Shown piece after piece: positions 16,440-26,389 of a stretch of DNA of 64,000 nt; position 1 is the first letter of the stretch; the number at the start of each line of letters is the position of its first letter. The DNA is from an uncultured Clostridia bacterium (GTDB lineage Bacteria; Bacillota; Clostridia; Lachnospirales; Anaerotignaceae), in NCBI GenBank assembly GCA_944383885.1, contig CALWRF010000026.1, positions 1 to 64,000 of the forward strand, in the 5' to 3' direction. Below the pieces are notes generated by a model. The model was not told where the DNA came from, searched no databases, and saw only the letters and a program-made list of their open reading frames with translations. Position numbers and translations under genes: made by a program.

Positions 16440-18794
16440 TTAAATTGTATAAGCGTATATCCTGTCTATAACATGGTCTTCATTAAACTCAACTACTACA
16501 TTATAGTCGTTTTCATAAATATAATACAGGCTGTAAAACTCTCTGAACGTATATTCCTGGCTTGTGCCGTCAATACGTATCCTAAGTTCTTCGTCATCTT
16601 CATTTAAAACATTATAGTCTGTAGTCTTAGTTTTGCCCTGTATTGATATTACACCGTTTTTAATATCAACAACTTTGCCTTCCGCCTCAGCAACATTAGC
16701 TGTTATAATATTTGCAAAACCGTCAACTACAACCACGTCAGCCTTTAATACTTCACCGTTTTCAACATGCTTATAAATATCAGCGGCAGAAGCTTTTTCA
16801 CCATTAATTGTAATTTCAGACTTATCAGAATACTCAACAGTATCGTATCTTATATCAAATTGATTTTCTTCAACATTTTTAAGCGTTCCGGTAAATACAT
16901 CATAATCGTCAAAGTCAACATAAACGGTTATTTTGCTTACTTCATCGTCCCTGTCCAAAGAAAGCTTAACTTCAGTTACATCTTTCTGATATATGCTCTT
17001 TAAGTCCTCAAGGCTTTCTACCCCGCCAGTGCCGAACTTAACATCAACATCATCAGCTATAGGATATTTTTTTACAACACCAGCCTGTGTTGTTATTTCT
17101 ATGTAGTAATCTGAAAGGCTTGTTATCTGACCATAAAGATTGTCTATAACTTCAAATTCAAGCTTTGTAACCCTTTTCTGTTTGTTAAGAACTGCTTTGC
17201 CTGTAAGACCGTTGTCCTCATCATCCAAAATCCTTTTAACTTTAGAAATTGTGCTTTCTTCACCGTCTATTAAAACATAAACTTCGTCTGAAAGTTCATA
17301 ACTTTCCGTACTTCCGTCTTCATTATAAAATACAACTTTTTCGTCTGTAACATTTTTAACGGCTCCGCTTACAGTGCCTCCTTCAGAATTCATTGTAATC
17401 TGCACATAAATAAGCTCCCCATCGTCATTTAATTCCGCTGTTACATTAAGGGAGTCGTACTCATCTGCTAAATCCCTTATTTCTGATATATTCTTTCTTT
17501 CGCCTTCAAAATAGAACTTGCAGTCATTATCCCAGTTATAAACCTTGTCATTTCCGCCGTTTCTTTTAATTGTAAAATCATATTTTGAAACATCAGTTAC
17601 TGTACCTACAACTGTATTTGCTTCACCTATAACAGCTACGTTTTCAGCAATGCCTCTGCTGTTTACAGTTATAGCTACATCGCACTGAACCCCGTTTTCT
17701 ATAACTTTTGAAACATCTTTATAAGATACAGGCTTTGCATTTAATGTTATAAGCGCCTGTGAAGCCAGTTTATACTCGTTTATGGCACCGCTTTCGAGCT
17801 CAACTATAACTTTATCAGAAAGAATATTAACAAGCTTTCCTGAAATTTCGCCTGACCTTTCGCTCTCATTTGCGCCGCTGCCTTTAGTTACAACTGCTAA
17901 AAGCACTTCTTCATTTTTAGATACAACTGTTACATTGTCTCCATTTTCTATATCCATAAAACTGTAATCATTTCCGTTTGAAGATGCTGGAGTATCTTTA
18001 TCACCGCTGAAAACTTTTGTTACTCCGGTATCATTGGTCTTAACAGTTATTGTCTTTTGATTTCCCTGGGAGGAAATACCCATAACAGTTCCTGTAACAG
18101 TTTCCATTCCATCATCGGCTGTTCTGCCGTTAATAACATTATAAGTTTTAGTTACAATAACAGCCATTTCTGCACGGTTAATATAATCAGCTGGATTAAA
18201 ATTAGAGTTGTCATCGCCCATAAGTATTTTATTGTCTGACAAAAGAGCAACATATTCAAGAGCGCCATCGTCTATTTTATTTTTGTCCTTAAATGTAATT
18301 TCAGCCGTTTCATTTTTGCCGTTTACTTCTTCCAGTACTCTGCCGAATACAACAGCTACATCTTCTCTTGTGGCATAAACATTATTAGACGCGCCTGAAA
18401 ATTCAGAAAGCTCGTCCTCAGTAACAATTTTATTTTCAAGGCAATACGCTGTAGCCTCATAAGCCCACTGCGGCACTTTGTAAGAAGACATGGTGCTTTC
18501 CCATTTTTCAGTAATATCGTCGGAAATCTCAGCCTTTCCAGACGATTTTAAAAGGTTATATGCCAACTGTTCTGTTTCAAAAAATGTAACTTTATCTTTT
18601 GCCCTGAACAAATATGAACCGTCTGGATTTTCCTGACCAACCATTAATCCTAATTCAGCAGCCTGAGAAATATATACTTTAGCTGTTTGCCAAGGCACAT
18701 CATTTCCGTCTGAAAACTTAATTTCAGCCATAGCCGGCACTGCCATATACGCGCACAAAGCAGCCGCTAATATTGATACCGCTTTTCTTTTCAT
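16440..18794 (-). CDS. S-layer homology (SLH) protein with tandem beta-rich repeats
   Basis: 784 residues. A signal peptide (residues 1-23, cleavage likely after AMA) is followed by three SLH modules (about 24-215; recognisable by AELGLMVG, WAYEATAYCLENKIV and INRAEMAVIVTKTY), which anchor proteins to secondary cell-wall polymers. The remaining about 560 residues are seven diverged copies of a 75-80-residue beta-rich unit, each opening with a GxVxxI/V-type strand (GTVMGIS, GKLVNIL, GTVTDVS, GAVKNVT, GQITSLS, GTLKNVE, GKVVDIK). No enzyme motif is visible, so a structural cell-surface role is inferred. ATG 18794 follows AGGAGGG; terminator at 16404-16427. Confidence 0.85.
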   Translation of the reverse strand: MKRKAVSILAAALCAYMAVPAMAEIKFSDGNDVPWQTAKVYISQAAELGLMVGQENPDGSYLFRAKDKVTFFETEQLAYNLLKSSGKAEISDDITEKWESTMSSYKVPQWAYEATAYCLENKIVTEDELSEFSGASNNVYATREDVAVVFGRVLEEVNGKNETAEITFKDKNKIDDGALEYVALLSDNKILMGDDNSNFNPADYINRAEMAVIVTKTYNVINGRTADDGMETVTGTVMGISSQGNQKTITVKTNDTGVTKVFSGDKDTPASSNGNDYSFMDIENGDNVTVVSKNEEVLLAVVTKGSGANESERSGEISGKLVNILSDKVIVELESGAINEYKLASQALITLNAKPVSYKDVSKVIENGVQCDVAITVNSRGIAENVAVIGEANTVVGTVTDVSKYDFTIKRNGGNDKVYNWDNDCKFYFEGERKNISEIRDLADEYDSLNVTAELNDDGELIYVQITMNSEGGTVSGAVKNVTDEKVVFYNEDGSTESYELSDEVYVLIDGEESTISKVKRILDDEDNGLTGKAVLNKQKRVTKLEFEVIDNLYGQITSLSDYYIEITTQAGVVKKYPIADDVDVKFGTGGVESLEDLKSIYQKDVTEVKLSLDRDDEVSKITVYVDFDDYDVFTGTLKNVEENQFDIRYDTVEYSDKSEITINGEKASAADIYKHVENGEVLKADVVVVDGFANIITANVAEAEGKVVDIKNGVISIQGKTKTTDYNVLNEDDEELRIRIDGTSQEYTFREFYSLYYIYENDYNVVVEFNEDHVIDRIYAYTI

Positions 18795-18981
18795 GCTTAA
18801 TCCCTCCTAAAAACACAAGTAAGCATAATTTTCTTTAGTTAAATTTTATCATATATAGTAAAAAAATAACAGATATATGAAACAAAATAATATTAATTTC
18901 ATAAACCGCAGACAATATTATAAGCTTATCAATTATTTAAACACATTTAATAAAAACATATTTTATTAAAGCTTTAAATAA

Positions 18982-19149
18982 TTACCACATATCCTGAGTA
19001 AAATCGTCTATTACATCTTCAGCCTTGTTAACTAATCTTTTGCCTTTACGCATTACCTTTTTCCTGTCTGAATTACTCATGCACATTAAAGTATAGCCTG
19101 CCGCCGCTATAGCCGAACCCATTACAAGACCTGACATAAATTTATTCAT
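18982..19149 (-). CDS. Small YtxH-like protein
   Basis: 55 residues, read by translating between 19149 and 18982. A glycine/alanine-rich hydrophobic start (MSGLVMGSAIAAAGYTLM, residues 5-22) is followed by a basic, helical region (DRKKVMRKGKRLVNKAED) and ends DDFTQDMW. The architecture is like small membrane-anchored YtxH-type proteins, but the match is by shape only. The start is well supported by GGGAGG six bases before the ATG. Lies between addA and the SLH gene. Confidence 0.7.
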   Translation of the reverse strand: MNKFMSGLVMGSAIAAAGYTLMCMSNSDRKKVMRKGKRLVNKAEDVIDDFTQDMW

Positions 19150-19221
19150 AAAAAACCTCCCTTAAAACTGTCTGCGGCAGTTTTAGTATTTAACATAAGT
19201 GTTTTTTTATACTGTAAAAAA

Positions 19222-19254
19222 AGCCCCTTAAAAGCATTTAAGCTTAAAAGAGGC
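19222..19254 (-). terminator. Terminator downstream of addA
   Basis: On the minus strand GCCTCTTTTAAGC pairs imperfectly with GCTTTTAAGGGGC (6-nt loop) and is followed by seven T residues, a few bases after the addA stop. Confidence 0.65.
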
Positions 19255-19262
19255 ATAACAAA

Positions 19263-22200
19263 TTACATTTTGATTTCTTTTAAAGCATACATTGAAAAAA
19301 TATAAACATCTTCAATTTCACAGTTTAAAGCCTTTTGAGCTGCTGCTTTATAAAGCCTTAACTGAACTGAATACTTATTTTTCAGTTCTTCTTCATTTCC
19401 CTGTGGAACATAGTCCGTTTTATAATCAACAAGCACAAACTTGCCGTTTTCTTTAAAAATACAGTCAATCATTCCGTGAACCAGTATTTTTTCTGTATTT
19501 TTTTCATACTTTTCATAGCCAAAAATTTCATAAGGCGTCATTTCCATGGCAAAAGGCTTTTCTTTATATACTAAATCTGATTTTAATATCCGTTTATATA
19601 AGTCGCTTTGAGTAAAACCGTAAATACTGTTTATGTTTATTTCATGTCCTTCGTTTTCAGAAATTACGCCTTTTGAAACAAGCGCATCAACTGCATTTTT
19701 TATGTCATCTTTTGTATAATTTAAACTGAAATCCATATTCTCAAGAACACTGTGTACCGCCGTACCTTTTTGTGAAGGAGTTAAACCTTCTGTTTCAATT
19801 AAAAATGCCGGCTTTTCAAACCTGCTTAAATTATAAAGCTTCCTGTCTTTATAATCAGACTCAATGCTTTCCATTATTCTTTTTACTTCAGAAACATATA
19901 AATTAGCAGGAAATTTTTCTTTTGCAGTGTTAAGACCTAATATTTTTTCAGTATCTATTTTAAGCACTTCTTTTTCTTCTTTTGAAACCGTCATTAAACC
20001 GTCATATTTCTCAACGGCTATATTTTTAGGTATAATATTAATCTCCCAAACGGACTTATCATTAAATAAACCCGTATTTTCAGTATTTGCAGTAAAACCG
20101 CATAATGCGCCGCCGCATCTGTGCCGTACAAGGCAGGAACCTATCCAGTCCAAAAAAGACGACGCCTTAACAACCGAATAATACGGCAGTTTTCGTCCGC
20201 TGTTTAAAGCACTTATTGACCATAAATCGCGTTTTTGGCTTATGTTTTTTACAGTACCTGTTATAAAAAGCTTTTCCTTAGCGCGTGTCATAGCTACATA
20301 AAGCACCCTCATTTCCTCAGCGGCGCTTTCTCGCTTTAACAAATCTGAAACAATATTTTTTGAAACAGACGGGTGTTCCGCCCTTTTTTCCAAATCAATA
20401 TAGTCGCATACAATTCCGGCTTTAGTATGAAGAAGAACCTTTGATGTTAAATCCTTTTTATTAAAACTTCCCCCTGTACCGCATAAAAAAACAACTGGAA
20501 ATTCAAGTCCTTTGCTCTTATGCACTGTCATTATGCGCACAACTTCAGCCTTATCGCCTGTTATTTTTGCTCCTCCGAAATCAGAGCCTGTGCTTTGAAG
20601 TCTCTGTATATATCTTATAAAATTAAACAAACCTTTAAAATTGTTTTTTTCAAGCTCATGCGCTTTTTCAATAAGCATTATTAAATTTGCCTGCTTTAAA
20701 GCACCGCCGTTTAACGCTCCAACATAGTCATAATGTCCGGTTACGTTATAAATATCCCATATAATATCTCCTACCGATTCAAAAGGCGCTTCTTTTTTCC
20801 ATTTGTTTATATCACTAAAAAATTTCTGGATTTTTTTCTTTAATAATTCATCGCTCCCGCATAAAGCATAATCCTTAACAGCTTCGTAAAAATCAATGCT
20901 CTTGCTTTCCATGCGTATATTTAAAAGCTCATCGTCTGTAACACCGTAATACGGCATTTTAAGGCTTGCCGCAAGAGGTATGTCCTGTTTTGAGTTGTCG
21001 ATAACGCTTAAAATACTCAGCACATCAGAAATTTCTTTTCTTTCAAAATATTTTTCTGCGCTGTCCATGTAATACGGTATCATCTGCTCGTCAAGGGCGT
21101 CCCTTGCCGCCTGACCCCAGTTTTTTATTTTACGTGTTATAATTGCTATATCGGAATATTTTACAGGTCTTGATGTTCCGCTTTTAATATCATAAACTTC
21201 AAAACCGCTGTCTATAAGCTCGCGTATTTTTTTAGACACGAAGCTCATTTCAGCCTGAGCCGATGTTATATCGTCAAGTTCCTCATCATCTGTTTCCGAA
21301 TTATTTTCTATAATATCAACCTCAACAGCCATGCTGCTGTTTTCAGGGTATTCGGCTCCCGGATAGAGATAAGATTTTTCTGTATAATCCATTTCTCCGG
21401 CTTCTTTTGTCATAATCTGGCTGAATATGAAATTCGCGGCATAAAGCACTTCTTTTCTGCTTCTGAAATTTTTAAACAGGTCTATTTTCACCTGTTTTCC
21501 GCTTTCTTTGAAATTATTGTATTTTTCAAGAAAAATCTTAGGCTCCGCCTGACGGAAACGGTATATGCTCTGCTTAACATCGCCTACCATAAACCTGTTG
21601 TTGGCGTTTTTGCCTTTTCCGCTTAAAGCGAATAATATCATTTCCTGAACCGGATTACTGTCCTGATACTCATCAGTCATTATCTCATAGTATTTCTTTT
21701 GAAGGCTTAACGCCTCAGGCGATGGAATAAATTCACCGTCTTTTTCTTCTATAAGTATTTCAAGGGCAAAATGCTCTAAGTCATTAAAGTCAGCCAAATT
21801 TCTCTCACGTTTTGCCTCAGCGTATCTTTGTGAAAAATCTTTAACAAGAGCGCATAACCCGTTTACAGTTCCGCCTGTTTTTAAAACCGTTTTAATCTCA
21901 CTTTCCAAGTCTGTAAAAAAAAACTTGTCTCTTAAATCACCTATGCTTTTTTTAACTGTTTCTCTCAAGTTCTTAATTGTTTCTGCCAAAGCTTTATCAT
22001 CGTTTTTGCCGGCACGTCCTATCGCTCCGAATGAAAAGGCTGAAATATACCGGCTTAATTTATCAAAATCAGTTTCGGCATATTCTTTAATTTTTGATAT
22101 ATTCTCCAAATCAGCTGAAAGCGCTTTTGCATAAGAAGCAGGACCGCCGTTATACGCAAGATTAAGCGCTTTATCAATGTATTTAAGGCATTCATCAGCC

Positions 22201-22868
22201 TCAAAAGCACATTTCTTTTTTATATACTCTCCCCAGAAAGTCGCACCAAAATCAGTTTCTAAATCAAAGCCATACTTCCGGCAGGCTGTATCAAGAAATT
22301 TTTCAGGAAAAGGCATGCTTTGTATAAAAGAATGGATAGTAAGGATAATATCTTTAAGACCGCTGTCTGAAAGGCTCTGACCAAATGTTTCAACAAGCTC
22401 AAGGAAGCCTTTGTTATTTTCACTGCCGTATTTTTCTTCAAAAAGCTCGTCTAAAACATCGCTTTTAATAATCTCGCACTCGTTTTCATCAGCTATTCTG
22501 AAATCCGGGTCAATATTAAGTTTTGTGTAGTTTTCACGCACAGTTTTCATACAGAAAGAATGGATAGTTGTTATATCAGCATGATTAATAAGCGCTATCT
22601 GCCTTGATACATGTTCATCTGCTCCGCATTCAACAGCTTTTGCAAGCGCTTTTGATATTCTTTCACGCATTTCCGATGCCGCGGCGCTTGTAAAAGTAAC
22701 AACAAGAAGGTTGTCAATATCAACATTATTTTCTTTATCTGTAATAATGCTTATAATTCTTTCCACAAGAACGGCTGTTTTACCGCTTCCGGCAGACGCC
22801 GAAACTATAATGTCACAATCCCTTGTATATATAGCTTTTTTCTGTTCGTCAGTAAATACCGTTCCCAT
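19263..22868 (-). CDS. addA: ATP-dependent helicase/nuclease subunit A
   Basis: 1201 residues, the usual length of AddA, the motor-plus-nuclease subunit of the AddAB recombination complex, which resects double-strand breaks until it meets a Chi site. Walker A is SASAGSGKTAVLVERI (residues about 22-37). The UvrD-like motifs DEYQDSN and VMTVHKSKGLEFPVV-type motif VI region are present. The C-terminal RecB-like nuclease has GMIDCIFKENGK and LVDYKTDYV. ATG 22868 after GGGGGCG, five bases from the previous stop. In most Firmicutes addB directly precedes addA; here the preceding gene is an unrelated 200-residue protein, so AddB must be elsewhere or absent. Confidence 0.95.
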   Translation of the reverse strand: MGTVFTDEQKKAIYTRDCDIIVSASAGSGKTAVLVERIISIITDKENNVDIDNLLVVTFTSAAASEMRERISKALAKAVECGADEHVSRQIALINHADITTIHSFCMKTVRENYTKLNIDPDFRIADENECEIIKSDVLDELFEEKYGSENNKGFLELVETFGQSLSDSGLKDIILTIHSFIQSMPFPEKFLDTACRKYGFDLETDFGATFWGEYIKKKCAFEADECLKYIDKALNLAYNGGPASYAKALSADLENISKIKEYAETDFDKLSRYISAFSFGAIGRAGKNDDKALAETIKNLRETVKKSIGDLRDKFFFTDLESEIKTVLKTGGTVNGLCALVKDFSQRYAEAKRERNLADFNDLEHFALEILIEEKDGEFIPSPEALSLQKKYYEIMTDEYQDSNPVQEMILFALSGKGKNANNRFMVGDVKQSIYRFRQAEPKIFLEKYNNFKESGKQVKIDLFKNFRSRKEVLYAANFIFSQIMTKEAGEMDYTEKSYLYPGAEYPENSSMAVEVDIIENNSETDDEELDDITSAQAEMSFVSKKIRELIDSGFEVYDIKSGTSRPVKYSDIAIITRKIKNWGQAARDALDEQMIPYYMDSAEKYFERKEISDVLSILSVIDNSKQDIPLAASLKMPYYGVTDDELLNIRMESKSIDFYEAVKDYALCGSDELLKKKIQKFFSDINKWKKEAPFESVGDIIWDIYNVTGHYDYVGALNGGALKQANLIMLIEKAHELEKNNFKGLFNFIRYIQRLQSTGSDFGGAKITGDKAEVVRIMTVHKSKGLEFPVVFLCGTGGSFNKKDLTSKVLLHTKAGIVCDYIDLEKRAEHPSVSKNIVSDLLKRESAAEEMRVLYVAMTRAKEKLFITGTVKNISQKRDLWSISALNSGRKLPYYSVVKASSFLDWIGSCLVRHRCGGALCGFTANTENTGLFNDKSVWEINIIPKNIAVEKYDGLMTVSKEEKEVLKIDTEKILGLNTAKEKFPANLYVSEVKRIMESIESDYKDRKLYNLSRFEKPAFLIETEGLTPSQKGTAVHSVLENMDFSLNYTKDDIKNAVDALVSKGVISENEGHEININSIYGFTQSDLYKRILKSDLVYKEKPFAMEMTPYEIFGYEKYEKNTEKILVHGMIDCIFKENGKFVLVDYKTDYVPQGNEEELKNKYSVQLRLYKAAAQKALNCEIEDVYIFSMYALKEIKM

Positions 22869-22872
22869 TTTT

Positions 22873-23475
22873 TTACGCCCCCACAGCTTGGTTTAAACCT
22901 GCTAACTTAATTCTTCTGTTAATTGAAATATACTCCGAAAAATATTTCAGGAATGTTTTAAAAGAATTATAGCAGAAGTTCTCCAAAAAGGCTATGGCAA
23001 ATATATTGTTTTCTTCCCTTCCAAACATATATTTAAGTGCGGTTTTTGCAAAAACGTCTGGAAACTGCTTTGGGAAAGACATACGGTATTTATACAATAT
23101 TTCAAAAAGCTTTTTCTCACTTTCCTCCAGTTCATAAACTTTATAAAAACATACGCTTACTACATAAAAATCAAGTTTGTCGCGCTTTTTAGACAGCATT
23201 TGTATTGTGTGGTGCATTGCCATAATTTTAAAAAACCGGCGTTTTCTCTCACTGTCCATATAAGGCATATATTTATTAAACACATTGCTTCTGCAATAAG
23301 TGCCGCAAAAGCTCTCCTGAGCGTCTATTGCGGCAAATTCAGCCATAAGGGCGTAAAACGCGCTGCAAAAGCTGTTTGAAATCTCAGCGGATTTTTTTAC
23401 ATAATCTTCCCTTATTTTATCCATTTCTTCCATAAACCGGATTTTTTCCTCTGTGCCGTGGCTTAAAATTTTCAT
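22873..23475 (-). CDS. Unrecognised helical protein upstream of addA
   Basis: 200 residues from the ATG at 23475, chosen because GGAGGTGG precedes it with an 8-nt spacer; an upstream in-frame start at 23541 has no such site. The sequence is helical and rich in Lys/Glu/Phe/Tyr with several cysteines (SFCSAFY, FCGTYC, VSVCFY), no signal peptide and no motif I can name. It ends four bases before addA, so it is probably cotranscribed with it. The function is unknown; it occupies the place where addB would be expected. Confidence 0.6.
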   Translation of the reverse strand: MKILSHGTEEKIRFMEEMDKIREDYVKKSAEISNSFCSAFYALMAEFAAIDAQESFCGTYCRSNVFNKYMPYMDSERKRRFFKIMAMHHTIQMLSKKRDKLDFYVVSVCFYKVYELEESEKKLFEILYKYRMSFPKQFPDVFAKTALKYMFGREENNIFAIAFLENFCYNSFKTFLKYFSEYISINRRIKLAGLNQAVGA

Positions 23476-23573
23476 TGCCCAAACCACCTCCAATAAAATT
23501 TTAAACCATAACATTACTAAATAACAAAAGGTTTCGTACACAAAATTATTTCATTATCCGTCTTTATGGAACA

Positions 23574-23612
23574 AAAAAAGACTTCCTGTATTTAAAAATA
23601 CGGAAGCCTTTT
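23574..23612 (-). terminator. Terminator of the histidine operon
   Basis: On the minus strand GGCTTCCGTATTT and AAATACAGGAAGTC form a long stem with one or two mismatches, followed by seven T residues, directly after hisE. Confidence 0.85.
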
Positions 23613-23615
23613 AAA

Positions 23616-23945
23616 TTAAATTTCGCCTCGTGTATTAAACTTTTTAAGGTTGCCCTCTTTAAGCTCTCTTTTGGCAAGTTCCGAGAATATATCGTCCCAT
23701 GTAATGCCCTGTTCTTCCATAAGCACTGAAAGATGATACATTAAATCACAAATTTCGTATACAGTTTCGCTTTTTATGCCGTTTTTAGCCGCTATAACTG
23801 TTTCAGTGCACTCCTCGCCAACTTTTTTAAGTATTTTATCAATGCCTTTTTCCATAAGATAGTTTGTATAAGAGCCTTCCTTAGGGTTCTTTTTTCTGTC
23901 TTCTATTACTTCATAAAGCGCGTATAAAACTTTGGAATAATCCAT
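23616..23945 (-). CDS. hisE: Phosphoribosyl-ATP pyrophosphohydrolase
   Basis: 109 residues, all-alpha MazG-like fold. The metal-binding pattern EECTET (residues about 42-47) and EICDLMYHL are typical of HisE, which hydrolyses phosphoribosyl-ATP to phosphoribosyl-AMP in the second step of histidine synthesis. HisE and HisI are separate genes here, not the fused HisIE. ATG at 23945 overlaps the hisI stop (TAATG). Last gene of the operon, followed by a terminator. Confidence 0.96.
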   Translation of the reverse strand: MDYSKVLYALYEVIEDRKKNPKEGSYTNYLMEKGIDKILKKVGEECTETVIAAKNGIKSETVYEICDLMYHLSVLMEEQGITWDDIFSELAKRELKEGNLKKFNTRGEI

Positions 23946-24280
23946 TAAAGTACCTCTTTTCCGTTAATATCCCTGTAAAAACAGCTTCTTTTGCCTGTAT
24001 GGCACGCCGCGCCTATCTGGTCAACTTTAATTAAAAGCGCGTCACTGTCGCAGTCGAAATATATTTCTTTAACTATCTGAAAATGTCCCGATGTATCGCC
24101 TTTATGCCACAGTTCCTGCCTGCTGCGCGAGTAATAATAACATGTGCCTTCTTTAACTGTACGCTCAACAGCTTCTTTATTGGCATAAGCAAGCATTAAA
24201 ACCTGATTGTTTTTATAGTCCTGAGCAATTACAGGTATAAGTCCTTTTTCGTCATATTTTAAATTATCCGCAAAACCCAT
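23945..24280 (-). CDS. hisI: Phosphoribosyl-AMP cyclohydrolase
   Basis: 111 residues. Zinc/magnesium-binding motifs of HisI are present: [13 protein letters not shown] with its aspartates, and the cysteines in [13 protein letters not shown], plus [11 protein letters not shown] earlier. It opens the adenine ring of phosphoribosyl-AMP (third step). ATG 24280 lies 10 nt after the hisF stop. Overlaps hisE by one base. Confidence 0.96.
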   Translation of the reverse strand: MGFADNLKYDEKGLIPVIAQDYKNNQVLMLAYANKEAVERTVKEGTCYYYSRSRQELWHKGDTSGHFQIVKEIYFDCDSDALLIKVDQIGAACHTGKRSCFYRDINGKEVL

Positions 24281-24290
24281 TATTTTCTCC

Positions 24291-25049
24291 TTACAGCCTT
24301 ACAGGCACATTCCGTTCTTTTAAATATTTTTTTAAATCAACTATTTCCATTTCCCTGAAGTGGAAAAGGCTTGCCGCAAGAGCAGCATCAGCGCCTCCTA
24401 ATGTTAAAGCGTCATAAAAATGCTCCATTTTACCTGCTCCGCCTGAAGCTATAACAGGTATTGAAACAGCTTCGGAAACAGCTTTTGTCAGCTCTAAATC
24501 GTATCCGTTTTTAACTCCGTCGCAGTCCATGCTGGTAAGAAGTATCTCACCTGCACCACGGTCGTATGCTTCCTTTGCCCATAAAACAGCGTCTTTTCCG
24601 GTATTTACGCGTCCGCCGTTTAAATATACGTCAAAACCGCCGCCTTGACGTCTTTTGGCGTCTATGGCAACTACAACGCACTGGCTGCCGAACCTGCGCG
24701 CTGCTTCGTTAATAAGCTCCGGTCTTTTTAAAGCTGCCGAATTAACTGAAATTTTGTCAGCTCCGGCTGAAAGTATTTTTCTAAAGTCATCTATGCTTCT
24801 TATTCCACCGCCTACAGTAAGGGGAATAAACACCTGCTCAGCTGTTTTGCTTACTACATCAAGCATTATGTTCCTGTCGTCAGCAGAAGCCGTTATATCA
24901 AGAAACACAAGCTCATCTGCCATGGACTTATTATAAAACTTAGCGGCTTCAACAGGGTCGCCAGCGTCTTTAAAATTCACAAAGTTAATGCCTTTAACAA
25001 CCCTTCCGGCGTTTACGTCAAGGCATGGTATAATTCTTTTAGTGTGCAA
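24291..25049 (-). CDS. hisF: Imidazole glycerol phosphate synthase, cyclase subunit
   Basis: 252 residues, (beta/alpha)8 barrel. The catalytic aspartates are in [12 protein letters not shown] (D11) and VVAIDAKRR (D130), with phosphate-binding loops GGGIRS and ASGGAG. With HisH it converts PRFAR plus glutamine-derived ammonia to imidazole glycerol phosphate and AICAR. ATG 25049; a GGAGGTGC element lies just upstream. HisA (18 nt before it) shares the same fold. Confidence 0.97.
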   Translation of the reverse strand: MHTKRIIPCLDVNAGRVVKGINFVNFKDAGDPVEAAKFYNKSMADELVFLDITASADDRNIMLDVVSKTAEQVFIPLTVGGGIRSIDDFRKILSAGADKISVNSAALKRPELINEAARRFGSQCVVVAIDAKRRQGGGFDVYLNGGRVNTGKDAVLWAKEAYDRGAGEILLTSMDCDGVKNGYDLELTKAVSEAVSIPVIASGGAGKMEHFYDALTLGGADAALAASLFHFREMEIVDLKKYLKERNVPVRL

Positions 25050-25067
25050 ATAAAAGCACCTCCAGTT

Positions 25068-25784
25068 TTATTTTTCAAACCGCTCAATAACCTCTTTTAA
25101 ATCAAGGGCGCCCTGATAAAGAGCCTTTCCTATTATAACGCCATGCGCTCCTATAGAGGCAATCCCTTCCAAATCGCTCATTGTGCTTACTCCGCCTGAA
25201 GCTATAATACTAATGCCGCTTTGCTCTACCAGTTCTTTAGTGCTTTCAATATTAGGACCAGACATCATGCCGTCTTTTGAAATATCAGTATAAACTACTG
25301 TTTTAACACCTATTTCAGCCATTTTTCTGCAAAGCACTGTTGCCGGAACATCGCTTATTTTCTCCCAGCCGTCAGTAGCAACCATACCCTTAGAAGCGTC
25401 TATGCCTACAGCTATTTTATCGCCGTAAATCTTAACCGCTTCTTTAACAAGTTCCGGGTTATTAACAGCCGCAGTGCCTATTATAACACGCGAAACCCCG
25501 GCGTCTATTCTCTGTTCTATATCACGCATTGAACGTATTCCGCCGCCTGTTTGAACAGGTATATTAACAGAAGAAACAATTTTTTTAATAGCTTCTTTAT
25601 TGTAGCTGTTGCCAGTCCTTGCTCCGTCTAAGTCAACAACATGAATATATGTAGCTCCAGCCTGCTCCCATATTTTAGCTCTCTGGACAGGGTCATCGCC
25701 GTAAGATGTAATATCATCAAAACGCCCCTGTTTAAGCCTTACGCATTGTCCGTTTTTTAAATCTATTGCGGGATAAATCTGCAT
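25068..25784 (-). CDS. hisA: ProFAR isomerase
   Basis: 238 residues from ATG 25784, giving the canonical start MQIYPAIDLKNG with the catalytic D8; GGAAGG lies upstream inside the end of hisH. A GTG three codons earlier (25793) is too close to that site to be the start. The second catalytic aspartate is in VVYTDISKDG, with phosphate loops TGGGIRS and ASGGVS. It catalyses the Amadori rearrangement of ProFAR in histidine synthesis. Confidence 0.96.
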   Translation of the reverse strand: MQIYPAIDLKNGQCVRLKQGRFDDITSYGDDPVQRAKIWEQAGATYIHVVDLDGARTGNSYNKEAIKKIVSSVNIPVQTGGGIRSMRDIEQRIDAGVSRVIIGTAAVNNPELVKEAVKIYGDKIAVGIDASKGMVATDGWEKISDVPATVLCRKMAEIGVKTVVYTDISKDGMMSGPNIESTKELVEQSGISIIASGGVSTMSDLEGIASIGAHGVIIGKALYQGALDLKEVIERFEK

Positions 25785-25789
25785 AAAAA

Positions 25790-26386
25790 TCACAGCCTTC
25801 CAAAATTATTAAGTATTTTAAGCCCTGTATCGCCGCTTTTTTCCGGATGGAACTGAAGGGCAAAAATATTGTCTTTCTGCGCCGCAACCTGTATTTCTTC
25901 GCCGTAAAAACATGTGGCGCTTACAACAGGTGCGTTTGTTTTAAGCCTGTAGGAATGAACAAAATACACATAAGGCTCATCTCCTATTCCCTCAAAAAGC
26001 GGGCTTCTCATTTTTATATTAAGGCTGTTCCAGCCTATCTGCGGTATTATCTGGTCTTTCGGCAGAAGAACTATTTCTCCAGGCATAAGACCAAGACCTG
26101 TATATTCCCCGTTTTCATAGCTTTTGTCAAACATCATCTGCATGCCAAGGCAAATACCCAAAAACGGTTTTTTCTCATCTGCAATATGATATATAACTTT
26201 GTCTATTTCTTTTTCCTTTAATGTGTTTATGGCATCGCAGAATGCGCCTACACCAGGAAGTACAACTTTATCAGCACAAGCTATTTTTTCCGGACTATCA
26301 GTAATTTTAGCTTCAAACCCTAAAAACTCGAATGCCTTTTGAACACTTCTTAAATTACCCATGCCGTAGTCAATTATAGCTATCAT
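25790..26386 (-). CDS. hisH: Imidazole glycerol phosphate synthase, glutamine amidotransferase subunit
   Basis: 198 residues, class-I glutaminase. Catalytic triad visible: C79 in GICLGMQMM, H180 and E182 in LQFHPEKSG; the oxyanion-strand motif PGVGAF is at residues 44-49. It supplies ammonia to HisF. ATG 26386 with GGAGGTG upstream, 3 nt after the hisB stop. Confidence 0.97.
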   Translation of the reverse strand: MIAIIDYGMGNLRSVQKAFEFLGFEAKITDSPEKIACADKVVLPGVGAFCDAINTLKEKEIDKVIYHIADEKKPFLGICLGMQMMFDKSYENGEYTGLGLMPGEIVLLPKDQIIPQIGWNSLNIKMRSPLFEGIGDEPYVYFVHSYRLKTNAPVVSATCFYGEEIQVAAQKDNIFALQFHPEKSGDTGLKILNNFGRL

Positions 26387-26389
26387 ATT

